From the NCBI GenBank assembly GCA_009772985.1, contig WOUS01000010.1, positions 86,336 through 150,335 on the forward strand: 64,000 nucleotides of DNA, in the 5' to 3' direction. This DNA comes from Anaerolineaceae bacterium (GTDB lineage Bacteria > Chloroflexota > Anaerolineae > Anaerolineales > Villigracilaceae). The translations under genes were made by a program, and so were the position numbers. Below are positions 25,532 through 33,343 of the stretch, one piece after another. The notes under the pieces are model-generated. The model was not told the origin of the DNA and made no database searches. It was given only the letters and a program-made list of their open reading frames with translations. Numbering within the stretch: position 1 is the first letter of the stretch; each line of letters opens with the position of its first letter.

Positions 25532-26428
25532 TCAAACCTGTATTTCCAGAAGCCGATCCCGGCCTGCCAAATCCTGATGCAAGTCTATCCTGGCCCCGCT
25601 AAAAGCGGCGCGCGCCAGTGCCAGGACCGCCGGGCCTTCGGCGGCTTCGATTTCCAACAGCATCATCCCGCCGGGGGCCAGCGCCTCGGGAGCCTTCGCC
25701 AGCAGCCGGCGGATGAGCGCCAGCCCGTCCGCGCCGCCATCGAGGGCGAGAGCCGGCTCGCGCCCGAAGATGGGCAGGCCGTGAAGCGTGGCGGTGGGGA
25801 TGTAGGGCAGGTTGGCAACGATCAGGGAATAGGGATCAGGTAATAAGGGATTAGGGAACAGGTCGGCTTCGAGAAAGGTGACGCGGTTGGCAACTCCCAG
25901 CCTTTCGGCATTGCGGCGCGCCACTGTCAGCGCGGCGGGGGAAATGTCGGTGGCAGTGACGCGCGCTTCCGGTGCGTTGGCCGCCAGCGCGATGGCGATG
26001 CAGCCCGAACCTGTGCCGACATCCAGCACGCGCAAGGGCGAGTCCGCTTCAGCGGACTTTGCCATGCCAGCCTGACGTTTCAACGTCAGGCGCTGCCGCA
26101 TCCAGGACAACGCCCGCTCCACCAGCAGCTCCGTCTCCGGGCGCGGGATGAGCACATCGGGGGTGACAGCGAACGCCAGGCCGAAGAATTCCCACTCGCC
26201 CAGCACGTACGGGAGCGGCTCGCCGCCCTCCACACGCCGGGCCGAAGCCTCCAGCGCCGCGGCCGGTTCCGGGTCTAGCCGCGCTTCGGGATGCGCCGCC
26301 AGCCACGAACGCGGCTTCCGCAGGACGTTCGCCAGTAAAACCTGCGCGTCCAATTCCGGCGTATCGGAGCGCGCCCGCAGCCGCTCGGCCAGCGAATCCA
26401 GCGCGGACTGGACCGTCGCGTCCATCAT
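25532..26428 (-). CDS. prmC: Release factor glutamine methyltransferase PrmC, with NLPY and repeat inserts
   Basis: A 298-residue SAM enzyme that methylates the GGQ glutamine of RF1/RF2. Its N-terminal helical domain, IPRPETELLVE and the SAM motif LDVGTGSGCIAIALA are typical, and it is coupled to prfA (4-base overlap). The catalytic NPPY is NLPY here (IVANLPYIP). Residues about 112-130 (LTLKRQAGMAKSAEADS) come from two palindromes at 26041-26091, and the segment around FPNPLLPDPYSL from a degenerate GGGATTAGGGAACAGG repeat. Both are in frame, so the gene is probably still functional. Confidence 0.9.
   Translation of the reverse strand: MMDATVQSALDSLAERLRARSDTPELDAQVLLANVLRKPRSWLAAHPEARLDPEPAAALEASARRVEGGEPLPYVLGEWEFFGLAFAVTPDVLIPRPETELLVERALSWMRQRLTLKRQAGMAKSAEADSPLRVLDVGTGSGCIAIALAANAPEARVTATDISPAALTVARRNAERLGVANRVTFLEADLFPNPLLPDPYSLIVANLPYIPTATLHGLPIFGREPALALDGGADGLALIRRLLAKAPEALAPGGMMLLEIEAAEGPAVLALARAAFSGARIDLHQDLAGRDRLLEIQV
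25820..25863. repeat. Degenerate AGGGATCAGGTAATAAGGG word repeat inside prmC
   Basis: Four to five imperfect copies of an A(T)CAGGGAATA/GGGATTAGGGA word run through the coding sequence in frame, next to the catalytic NLPY codons. The style matches the ACAGTGA words at 12614. Confidence 0.75.
26041..26091. repeat. Two adjacent palindromes inside prmC
   Basis: AGTCCGCT-TC-AGCGGACT (26041-26058) and GCCTGACGTT-TC-AACGTCAGGC (26070-26091) stand 11 bases apart and are translated in frame between the N-terminal domain and the SAM motif of PrmC, where a linker tolerates extra residues. Confidence 0.85.
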
Positions 26429-27495
26429 TCATCGAGCCCCGACGACGCCAGCCGCTCGGCCTCGTCGCGGGTGGAGAGTTCGGAGATAAACTCGTCAATG
26501 TTCCCGTCCATCACCGACGGCAGGTTGAAAATGGAGACGTTGATGCGATGGTCGGTGACGCGGTTCTGGGGATAGTTGTACGTGCGGATCTTCTCGGACC
26601 GTTCGCCGGTTCCAACCTGGGAGCGGCGGTCGGCATCCTCGGCGGAACGCCGTTTCTCCGCCTCGATCTCGAACAGCCGCGCCCGCAGGATGGACATGGC
26701 GCGCAGTTTGTTCTGCAACTGCGAGCGCTCGTCCTGGACGGCCACCACCATGCCGGTCGGCAGGTGCGTGATGCGGATGGCGGTGGCGTTCTTCTGCACG
26801 TTCTGCCCGCCCGCGCCCGAGGACCGGAACACGTCAATCTTCATTTCCGATTCGGGGACTTCGATATCCACCTCCTCCACCTCAGCCATCACCGCCACCG
26901 TGGCCGTGGAGGTATGGATGCGCCCCGAGGATTCGGTGCTGGGCACGCGCTGGACGCGGTGGACGCCCGACTCGTATTTCAGTTTCGAGAACGCACCCTG
27001 CCCGCGGATGCCGAAGATGACTTCCTTGAACCCGCCGATGCCAATGTCGTTGGAGGATGCGATCTCGTACTTCCAGCCCTGGCGCTCGGCGTAGCGCGTG
27101 TACATGCGGAACAGGTCCGCGGCGAAGAGGGCGGCTTCCTCGCCCCCCGTCCCGGCGCGGATCTCCACGAACACGTTCTTGTCGTCGCGCGGGTCCTTCG
27201 GCACAAGCATGGATTTCAGCGCGGCTTCGAGCGGCGCGACCTGCGGCTCCAGCTCGGCGATTTCCGTCTCGGCCAGCGAGCAAAGGTCCGGGTCCGCTTC
27301 GGCGGCAAGCAGGCCGCGGGCATCCTCCAGCCGTTTGAGCGTCTGCCGGTACTCGCGCGCTTTGGCAATGATGGGTTCGAGGTCAATGCGTTCCTTGTTG
27401 AGCGCGGCGGCGCGCTCGTAATCCCCGCCCACTTCCATCAGTTCGCGGCTGATCTCCTCGTAATGGTTCTCGATCCCAATCAGTTTTTCGAGCAT
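26425..27495 (-). CDS. prfA: Peptide chain release factor 1
   Basis: A 356-residue class I release factor recognising UAA and UAG. GGQ is present in [15 protein letters not shown], and the anticodon-like tripeptide region reads RVPSTES, of the RF1 PxT type and not the RF2 SPF type. It is followed directly by prmC, its modifying enzyme. The ATG lies only one base past the stop of a 42-codon gene upstream, so translation is probably coupled. Confidence 0.95.
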   Translation of the reverse strand: MLEKLIGIENHYEEISRELMEVGGDYERAAALNKERIDLEPIIAKAREYRQTLKRLEDARGLLAAEADPDLCSLAETEIAELEPQVAPLEAALKSMLVPKDPRDDKNVFVEIRAGTGGEEAALFAADLFRMYTRYAERQGWKYEIASSNDIGIGGFKEVIFGIRGQGAFSKLKYESGVHRVQRVPSTESSGRIHTSTATVAVMAEVEEVDIEVPESEMKIDVFRSSGAGGQNVQKNATAIRITHLPTGMVVAVQDERSQLQNKLRAMSILRARLFEIEAEKRRSAEDADRRSQVGTGERSEKIRTYNYPQNRVTDHRINVSIFNLPSVMDGNIDEFISELSTRDEAERLASSGLDE

Positions 27496-27496
27496 A

Positions 27497-27625
27497 TCAA
27501 TACTTCGCTACAGCCGAGAGAATCATCGAGAAAAGCACCAGCGCCGAAATTATGATAATAACCGCCTGGTAGCGCCGTCTCTGGCGCTGCACCTGGGTTA
27601 GTTTTTCCTTTTTTCCTTTTGCCAT
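27497..27625 (-). CDS. 42-residue single-pass membrane protein
   Basis: A short ORF directly upstream of prfA. It encodes a basic N-terminus (MAKGKKEKLTQVQRQRRR) followed by one hydrophobic helix (AVIIIISALVLFSMILSAVA) and ends in KY. The positive-inside pattern suggests a single-span protein with a cytosolic N-terminus. Its TGA lies one base before the prfA ATG. The upstream region is an A-rich tract that contains the only candidate ribosome site (AAAGG). I know of no family for it, but composition and coupling make it look real. Confidence 0.65.
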   Translation of the reverse strand: MAKGKKEKLTQVQRQRRRYQAVIIIISALVLFSMILSAVAKY

Positions 27626-27712
27626 TTTTCTTTTACCTTTTGTTTTCCGTTTTTTGTTTTTCGCTTTTGGTTTTTTCTTTTTGTCTTTTTGCTTTTTGTT
27701 TTTCGTTTTTTT
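27626..27712 (-). repeat. A-rich degenerate tract AAAAACAAAAAGC before the small membrane protein
   Basis: On the minus strand about 85 bases consist almost only of A runs broken by single C, G or T (AAAACGAAAAACAAAAAGC type words). It separates the receiver gene from the 42-residue protein. It may be another degenerate word repeat, or an unstructured ribosome-accessible leader. Confidence 0.7.
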
Positions 27713-28090
27713 CTATCCGCCGTGCGCCCTGAACGCCTTCTCCATCGCCTGTTCCAGTTCTTCGAGGGCCACCGGTTTGGTCACGTAGGCATCCGCGCCG
27801 AGCGCCAGGGCGCGATCCACGGTCACGTCGGCCGCCTCGGTGGAGAGCATGACAACCGGGATATCCTTGTATTCCTTGCGACGGCGCAGGAATTCGAGGA
27901 AATCCACGCCGCTGACTTCGGGCATGTTGATATCGAGGATGATCAGGTCCGGGCGCTGACCGGCCAGCAGGGCCTGCGCGGCGGGACGCGCGCCGACGAA
28001 AAAGAACGTATCGTTCCCCAGCAGTTTGAGCATCAACTGCACGGCGCGGATCATTTCCTCGTCATCGTCAACGATCCAGATGGTTTTCAT
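27713..28090 (-). CDS. Single-domain response regulator (CheY-like)
   Basis: A 125-residue receiver domain with no output domain: VDDDEEM acidic pocket, phospho-acceptor in LIILDINMP near residue 54, conserved Thr/Ser in VVMLSTEA and Lys in YVTKPV. It would act through a protein partner. No kinase is adjacent. Its start overlaps the end of the decayed toxin gene. Confidence 0.9.
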   Translation of the reverse strand: MKTIWIVDDDEEMIRAVQLMLKLLGNDTFFFVGARPAAQALLAGQRPDLIILDINMPEVSGVDFLEFLRRRKEYKDIPVVMLSTEAADVTVDRALALGADAYVTKPVALEELEQAMEKAFRAHGG

Positions 28091-28324
28091 GCTTTACTAA
28101 ATTTTCCTCGACACGCCGCATGAATTCGCCGAACGCGATTTCCTTATCAGCCGGAACATGTTTCTCGGGGTCTTCCGCCGGATGCCAATGCCAGCCTTTC
28201 TTATTGTCCGCGCCAAAGATGCGGCGGCTCCCAAATTTTGGCTGGCTATGTTTCTAACCACCGGGGATTCTGAGCATATTGAGATTACCCGCGATTCGAA
28301 CTCCTCAACGCTCATACCAGCCAT
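28068..28324 (-). pseudogene. Remnant of a TumE-like toxin gene (internal deletion and frameshift)
   Basis: Two frames together give a protein-like remnant. The first, starting at 28324, reads MAGMSVEEFESRVISICSES then PVVRNIASQN, like the N-terminus of TumE-family toxins. A second frame further on reads FGADNKKGWHWHPAEDPEK then HVPADKEIAFGEFMRRVEENL, like their C-terminus, and runs to a TGA at 28068 inside the receiver gene. The middle of the family domain is missing. The first frame alone continues to 28097 with unlikely sequence. The family assignment is from memory of the pattern and moderate. Confidence 0.5.
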
Positions 28325-28626
28325 TGCGATATTTCCTCCAGGGTTTCGAGATCAGTGATTGCCGCTTCCCATCCCCAATCGTCCTTTTCAGCCTCGTACG
28401 AAAATGGGGCCTGGATTTTCCCGTTCTCGCAGGCTTCTTCAAATTCAGGGAAGGTCATGTTGTATTTCTTCTCGAATTTCGCTATGCGCGATTGCGCCTC
28501 ATCCACTCGTAATCGCACAAGGTCTTTTATCGCAAGCGAGAGCGCAATGTCAGGGCGGTATTGCCCTGTCAGTCGTTGCAAAACATTATGAGTTGACTTG
28601 GGTATGACAACCATATCTGTAACCAT
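28312..28626 (-). CDS. Putative antitoxin-like protein next to the toxin remnant
   Basis: A 104-residue acidic alpha-helical protein starting after AGGAG. It has KFEKKYNMTFPEFEEACENGKI in the middle, a pattern common in small antitoxins and in proteins paired with TumE-type toxins, and WGWEAAITDLETLEEISQWL at the end. It overlaps the toxin remnant start by 13 bases, as expected for an antitoxin-first operon. The function is inferred from this context only. Confidence 0.6.
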   Translation of the reverse strand: MVTDMVVIPKSTHNVLQRLTGQYRPDIALSLAIKDLVRLRVDEAQSRIAKFEKKYNMTFPEFEEACENGKIQAPFSYEAEKDDWGWEAAITDLETLEEISQWLV

Positions 28627-28634
28627 TTTTACTC

Positions 28635-30500
28635 CTATTCCAGACTTGCCTTGATACTCTCCGCCAGCGCCAGCGTGATGCCCGGCACAGCAGTCAATTC
28701 TACCACTGCCGCCTCCCTAATCTTATCCACAGAACCGAAATATTTCAAGAGGGACTTTCGCCGCGCCGGACCGACCCCGGGAATGGCGTCCAGCGCCGAG
28801 GCCATGCCCTGCTTCGAGCGCCGCGCCCGGTGGGCCGTGATGGCGAACCGGTGCGCCTCGTCGCGGATGCGCTGGACGAGGTACAGCCCCTGCGAATGGC
28901 GCGGCAGCATCAGCGAGTTCAAGCGATGCGGGAAGAAAATCTCCTCCTCCTGCTTCGCCAGTCCCACCACCGGGACTTTGTCCGTCAACTCGAATTTTTC
29001 GAGAACTTCCACCGCGCGGCTGAGTTGACCCTTGCCGCCGTCCACAATGAGCAGGTCGGGGAGGAAGGCGAACGATTCGTCCGGTCTGGACCCGGGGCCT
29101 GCCGCGCCCTCCTGGGCCGCCTGCCAGCGCCGGAAGCGGCGCGTCAGCGCTTCCTCCATCGAGGCGAAGTCGTCAGGTCCGGCGACCGATTCGATGTTGA
29201 AGCGGCGGTACAGTTTCTTGTCGGGCACGCCCTGGGTGAAGACGACCATGCTGCCGACCGTCGCCACGCCCTGGGTGTGGGAAATGTCGTAGCACTCGAT
29301 CCGGTTCGGAGGTCCCGCCAGCCCGAGCGCGGACTGGAGTTCGGCCAGCGCCTGTTCCTGGCGGTGCGTGTCGGCCTGCCACTGCGTCCGCAGGGCCGAG
29401 AGGGTCTCGGCGGCATTTTCCGCCGCCATCTGGACGAGTTCCTGCGGCTGGCCTTCCTTCGGGACGAGAATTTCCACCTTTTCGCCGCCGCGCCGCGAGC
29501 GCATCCACTCCTGGATGATCCTGGCTTCCTCGATTTCCTCCGGCAGCATGACCTGCTGAGGCATGTTGGCCGCTTCGGCGTAGAACTGCTGGACGAACTG
29601 CGCCATCACTTCAGAGTCGGCGGTGTCTTCCGTCCCTTCGAGGATGAAGTATTCGCGCCCGATGAGTTTGCCGCCGCGGATGAAGAAAATCTGCACACAG
29701 GCTTCGTTGTCGGCGCGGGCGAGGGCAAGCACGTCGGAATCCTTGTAGTCGGCGGAGAAGACCACCTTCTGGCGCTCGACGATGGATTGCAGGGCCTTGA
29801 CCTTGTCGCGCAAGGCAGCGGCGCGCTCGAAGTGGAGTTCCTCCGCTGCTTTTTCCATCTCGCCCTGCACGCGCGCCAGGATGGGTTCGGAGTGACCGTT
29901 GAGGAATTCCTGCAAGTCGCCAATCATCTGGCGGTACTGTTCCTGGTTGACCGCGCCGATGCACGGGCCGAGGCAGAGTTTGATGTCGAAGTAGAGGCAG
30001 GCGCGCCGGTCCGCGCCGGTGATCTCCCGGTCGCAGGTCAGGTAGGGGAAGACGCGCCGCAGCACGTCCAGGGTCTGGTAGACGGCCCAGGCGGAGGTGT
30101 AGGGGCCGAAGTAGCGCGCCCCGTCCTCCTGCATCAGCCGGGTGACGGTCACGCGCGGGAAATCTTCCTGCCAGTGGATTTTGATGTAGGGGTAGCGCCG
30201 GTCATCCTTCATGCGGATGTTGAACTTGGGGCGGTGTTTCTTGATGAGGTTCATCTCAAGGATGAGCGCCTCAAGTTCGGACCCGACCAGGATCCATTCG
30301 AGGTGGACGATCTCGCGCACCAGGCGGCGGGTCTTGTTATCGTGACTGCCATCCGCGTGGAAATACGAGCGGACGCGGTTCTTCAGGCTGATGGCCTTGC
30401 CGACGTAGATGATCGTCCCGGCGGCGTTTTTCATGATGTAACAGCCGGGTTTGGCTGGAAGGGTGGCGAGGACGCCCTGGAGGTGTGCGGAGATTTCCAT
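28635..30500 (-). CDS. uvrC: Excinuclease ABC subunit C
   Basis: A 621-residue UvrC, which makes the two incisions of nucleotide excision repair. It has an N-terminal GIY-YIG domain (CYIMKNAAGTIIYVGKA), a Cys-rich middle (CLYFDIKLCLGPCIG), a UVR motif, an RNase H-like nuclease domain beginning IECYDISHTQG, and a C-terminal helix-hairpin-helix (IPGVGPARRKSLLKYF). The ATG at 30500 fits the family start; the frame extends to 30629 without support. Confidence 0.95.
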   Translation of the reverse strand: MEISAHLQGVLATLPAKPGCYIMKNAAGTIIYVGKAISLKNRVRSYFHADGSHDNKTRRLVREIVHLEWILVGSELEALILEMNLIKKHRPKFNIRMKDDRRYPYIKIHWQEDFPRVTVTRLMQEDGARYFGPYTSAWAVYQTLDVLRRVFPYLTCDREITGADRRACLYFDIKLCLGPCIGAVNQEQYRQMIGDLQEFLNGHSEPILARVQGEMEKAAEELHFERAAALRDKVKALQSIVERQKVVFSADYKDSDVLALARADNEACVQIFFIRGGKLIGREYFILEGTEDTADSEVMAQFVQQFYAEAANMPQQVMLPEEIEEARIIQEWMRSRRGGEKVEILVPKEGQPQELVQMAAENAAETLSALRTQWQADTHRQEQALAELQSALGLAGPPNRIECYDISHTQGVATVGSMVVFTQGVPDKKLYRRFNIESVAGPDDFASMEEALTRRFRRWQAAQEGAAGPGSRPDESFAFLPDLLIVDGGKGQLSRAVEVLEKFELTDKVPVVGLAKQEEEIFFPHRLNSLMLPRHSQGLYLVQRIRDEAHRFAITAHRARRSKQGMASALDAIPGVGPARRKSLLKYFGSVDKIREAAVVELTAVPGITLALAESIKASLE

Positions 30501-30631
30501 CACCCTGATTTTATCATCCGCGCCGCTGCCATAGGAAGAACGGGCGGTGATTTTGGGACTTGAATCCGGGAAAGGATGGTGATATAAACATGGCATCTGA
30601 TCCACATTCCACAAAAGAGGAGAATACACTT

Positions 30632-30943
30632 ATGGAACAACTACCCCCCGTCCAGCCTGCAGCCCCCGCCGGTGACAAGAAGGGACTCGCCATCGCCTCG
30701 CTCGTTTTGGGCATCCTTTCCCTGTGCGGCTCACTCGTCTGGTTCTGCGGTGCTCCAATGAGCATCGTGGGACTGGTGCTGGGCTTCCTGGGCTTGAAAT
30801 CCTCCGGCAAAGGCATGGCGATCGCCGGTATCATCCTTTCCGGCCTCGGCCTGATACTGATGATTGTTTTCATCATTATCGGCTTTGTGTCCGGTCCAAT
30901 TCTTGAGCAAATTCAGTATGATTTGCTGCAAAGCGGATACTAA
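30632..30943 (+). CDS. DUF4190-like small membrane protein
   Basis: A 103-residue protein with a Pro-rich N-terminus and two membrane helices (about residues 18-45 and 62-90). The glycine-rich pattern LAIASLVLGILSL...GMAIAGIILSGLGLIL matches DUF4190-type proteins. The start chosen follows GAGGAG, 9 bases upstream; an ATG at 30590 is possible. It is a stand-alone gene, divergent from uvrC and followed by a perfect hairpin at 30966-30991. Confidence 0.75.
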   Translation: MEQLPPVQPAAPAGDKKGLAIASLVLGILSLCGSLVWFCGAPMSIVGLVLGFLGLKSSGKGMAIAGIILSGLGLILMIVFIIIGFVSGPILEQIQYDLLQSGY

Positions 30944-30965
30944 ACCAAGGTAAGCGATAACCAAC

Positions 30966-30991
30966 GGCTCCCGCAGAGTACTGCGGGAGCC
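30966..30991. repeat. Perfect 11-bp hairpin after the DUF4190-like gene
   Basis: GGCTCCCGCAG and CTGCGGGAGCC around AGTA. It lacks a T run, so a classical terminator is doubtful. Its CCCGCAG/CTGCGGG core recurs in the hairpin at 31096. Confidence 0.75.
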
Positions 30992-31095
30992 AAATTTATA
31001 CAACCAAACCCAGTTTCTCTTGATTGTACTCTCCATAATCCATGGTCAAGAGATACTCTATGGTTTATGGGATTAAAACATCGGAGGATGCTACA

Positions 31096-31125
31096 AAACT
31101 TCCCGCAGTTGCCTGCGGGAAGTTT
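31096..31125. repeat. Perfect 13-bp hairpin before the CinA-type gene
   Basis: AAACTTCCCGCAG and CTGCGGGAAGTTT around TTGC. It shares the core of the hairpin 105 bases upstream. It may end transcription from the left, or belong to the dispersed palindrome family. Confidence 0.75.
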
Positions 31126-31152
31126 GATTCCCCTTGTGGTATAACTGCCCGC

Positions 31153-31653
31153 ATGAACACTTCTTCCGAACAAGCCCTCGGCGCGCTCCTGCGCGCCCGC
31201 GGCCTGAAACTCGCCACCGCCGAATCCTGCACCGGCGGGCTGACCGCCGACCGCATCACGGACGTGCCAGGCTCGTCCGACTACTTCGTTGGCGGCGTGG
31301 TCGCCTACGCCTACGAAGCCAAAGTAGCCCTCCTGCACGTCTCGTGGGACACCCTGCGCAAATACGGCGCGGTCAGCCGCGAGACGGTGGTCGAGATGGC
31401 GCGCGGCGTCCGCACCGCGCTGGGAGCGGATATCGGGCTCAGTGTCAGCGGCATTGCCGGACCCGGGGGCGGCCTGCCCGACAAACCGGTCGGCACGACA
31501 TGGATCGGCCTCTCCGCCACCGACGGCGACTGGGCGCGCAAATTCGTCTGGACTGGCGACCGGCGCGGCAATAAAGAATCCTCGGCCAATGCCGCGCTGC
31601 AATTTGTGCTGGACTACCTGGATGGGAAAGCGGGGGACAACCCTCCACGCTGA
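31153..31653 (+). CDS. CinA C-terminal family nicotinamide-nucleotide amidohydrolase
   Basis: A 166-residue single-domain protein of the CinA-C/PncC family, which deamidates NMN to nicotinate mononucleotide in pyridine nucleotide recycling. Marks are LATAESCTGGLTADRIT near the start, FVGGVVAYAYEAKVALLHV, SGIAGPGGGLPDKPVGTTWIG and DRRGNKESSANAAL. It lacks the N-terminal MoCF-like domain of full CinA. TGGTATAAC ends 7 bases before the ATG with no ribosome site, so translation is probably leaderless. The frame extends to 31042 through the hairpin, which is unlikely to be coding. Confidence 0.92.
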   Translation: MNTSSEQALGALLRARGLKLATAESCTGGLTADRITDVPGSSDYFVGGVVAYAYEAKVALLHVSWDTLRKYGAVSRETVVEMARGVRTALGADIGLSVSGIAGPGGGLPDKPVGTTWIGLSATDGDWARKFVWTGDRRGNKESSANAALQFVLDYLDGKAGDNPPR

Positions 31654-31707
31654 CGACCATTCCCCAGTTTACCGCCCCGCGAACCCGCCATCAGGCGGGT
31701 TTTTCCA

Positions 31708-32586
31708 CTACTCTTTCGGAAGCCAGGTCTCGAGCCACGCCCGCAGCGGTTCGCGGACCTCGATCCCGGTCAGCGCGCCCGGGCGGATGTCGCACTCCTC
31801 GTACGCGAAGGAGACCACATCGTTCAAGGCGGCCGGGCGTTTTTCCGCCGGGACGCGCTCGTGCAGGTTGCAGGGGTAGTTGCAGGCCGGCGGCAGGATG
31901 CGCACCCGCGCCGGCTCGACCGACGACGCGACCAGCGCGCTCAACAGCGCCTGGAACAGGAAGATTTGGTGAATATCATCCGCACAGGCCGCGGACTGGA
32001 ACGCGGCGTCGCCAACCAGTTGCTGGAAGAGTTCGTACCAGCGGCGCATCAATCCCAGCGCCGGGTTGACGGCGAAAGCGTGCGAGTTGAAGTACGTCCG
32101 CAGGAGTTGCCCGTCCACGAAGGATGTGACGGCGCCGGGAACGTCGTCCACGCCGAGGGCGGCGCAGATGCCGCCCCAGAACGCGTCCAGCGGCTCGGAC
32201 GGGGGCAGTCCCACGTTGCGGATGTGCGCCGGGCGAAAGGCCGCGTCAAAGTCCGCGCCGAGGGCGAAGAGTGTGGGCGGCTGGCAGAAGAGATAGGCCG
32301 CGTCGACCCAGACCAGCGACCGCGTCCCGGCGGGGGCAAGTTGCTCGGCGCGCGCGCAGGCGGCCACCTTCCGCCCGAACGGGTAGGCGGCCACCAGGTC
32401 CGGCACTGTGAGCGGCAGGAGGCGGGTCGCGCCGGTTTCGAAGGCGCGGACAGGTTCCGGGTCCGGGGCAAAGACCCAGAAGGGCGCGTCCGCCAGGTCC
32501 CCGCCGAAGGTCCGCAGGCTGTCAATCATCAGGCGGACCAGCGGCAGGTTTTTGACGGAGGCGGCGGTAAGGAAGATAGTGTCCAT
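31708..32586 (-). CDS. Uncharacterised protein, possibly glycosyltransferase-like
   Basis: A 292-residue soluble protein that I do not recognise with confidence. The N-terminal pattern MDTIFLTAASVKNLPLVRLM...SLRTFGG and the central WVDAAYLFCQPPTLF resemble GT-A type nucleotide-sugar binding proteins, where an Asp-rich loop follows a hydrophobic strand. No DxD is present. It lies 7 bases downstream of the flavoprotein gene and is probably co-transcribed with it. Confidence 0.6.
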   Translation of the reverse strand: MDTIFLTAASVKNLPLVRLMIDSLRTFGGDLADAPFWVFAPDPEPVRAFETGATRLLPLTVPDLVAAYPFGRKVAACARAEQLAPAGTRSLVWVDAAYLFCQPPTLFALGADFDAAFRPAHIRNVGLPPSEPLDAFWGGICAALGVDDVPGAVTSFVDGQLLRTYFNSHAFAVNPALGLMRRWYELFQQLVGDAAFQSAACADDIHQIFLFQALLSALVASSVEPARVRILPPACNYPCNLHERVPAEKRPAALNDVVSFAYEECDIRPGALTGIEVREPLRAWLETWLPKE

Positions 32587-32593
32587 CTGCTTT

Positions 32594-33154
32594 TTACTTT
32601 CCGGCGGCGAGACGTTTGCCGAGGTCGAAGGCCTGCTGGAGCAGTTCGGGATGTTTTTCGGCGTCGCCCGCGTCGCCGAGCGAGCCGTGGACGATGCCGG
32701 CGATTTCGCTTTTCAGGAAGCGGCACATGGTCTCGAAGGTGTGGATGGCGTTGATGGCGCCGGAGGTGTAGAGGTCGGTGTCGCCGTAGGTCAGGATGAC
32801 GCCGAACTCCTTGCCAGACACCTCGCGCCAGCGGTTGCCCTGGAAGCCGTACCAGCGGTCAATGCAGAGTTTGAGTTGGGCGCTGTAGGTGAACCAGTAG
32901 ACCGGGCTGGCGAGCAGGATGGCGTCGGCGGCGGCCAGTTTGGGGTAGAGCGGCAGCATGTCGTCTTCGATGACGCACACTCCGCCGGCGCAAAGGTCGC
33001 AGGCGTCGCAGGGACGGATATCCAGCCCGTGCAGGTAGACGCTCTCCACGTTCGCCCCGGCCTGGCGCGCGCCGTCGGCGGCGCGGTCGGCGAGGATGGC
33101 GCTGTTGCCTTTCTCGCGCGGGCTGCCTTTCAGGATGAGGATGTTCCTGTTCAT
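32594..33154 (-). CDS. Flavodoxin-fold NAD(P)H:FMN reductase / iron-sulfur flavoprotein-like
   Basis: A 186-residue protein of the NADPH-dependent FMN reductase group. ILKGSPREKGNSAILAD forms the FMN phosphate loop, and LASPVYWFTYSAQLKLCIDRWYG is the isoalloxazine-side segment. It has a compact cysteine motif, CDACDLCAGGVC (residues about 49-60), similar to the cluster site of iron-sulfur flavoproteins of anaerobes. It probably carries electrons or reduces oxidants; the partner is unknown. Confidence 0.85.
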   Translation of the reverse strand: MNRNILILKGSPREKGNSAILADRAADGARQAGANVESVYLHGLDIRPCDACDLCAGGVCVIEDDMLPLYPKLAAADAILLASPVYWFTYSAQLKLCIDRWYGFQGNRWREVSGKEFGVILTYGDTDLYTSGAINAIHTFETMCRFLKSEIAGIVHGSLGDAGDAEKHPELLQQAFDLGKRLAAGK

Positions 33155-33301
33155 GGTTGCCTCCGTGTTTGGGTTTGGTGCGGGAATTTTCGGGACAGGT
33201 CAAGGATACCGCTTTTCCCCGATTTTGACACCCTCCCGGGGAGTTTTTTTCGGCCGCGAAACCGGGGCGAATGCTTCGTGGTCAAAATGAATGTCACAGA
33301 T

Positions 33302-33336
33302 AAAAAAAGACTTCCGAAGCCTCGATTTCGGAAGTC
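33302..33336 (-). terminator. Intrinsic terminator of metG
   Basis: On the minus strand the stem GACTTCCGAA...TTCGGAAGTC (33309-33336, 7-base loop) is followed directly by seven T residues (33308 down to 33302). It lies 8 bases past the metG stop. Confidence 0.9.
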
Positions 33337-33343
33337 TCTGTAT

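Noticed and set aside
28097..28324. 75-residue ORF as an intact gene
   Set aside because: Its second half reads as unlikely Arg/Ser-rich sequence while another frame gives a protein-like C-terminus, so decay is the better explanation.
31042..31152. N-terminal extension of the CinA-type protein
   Set aside because: The region contains a perfect hairpin and a -10 box, and the family begins at the later ATG.
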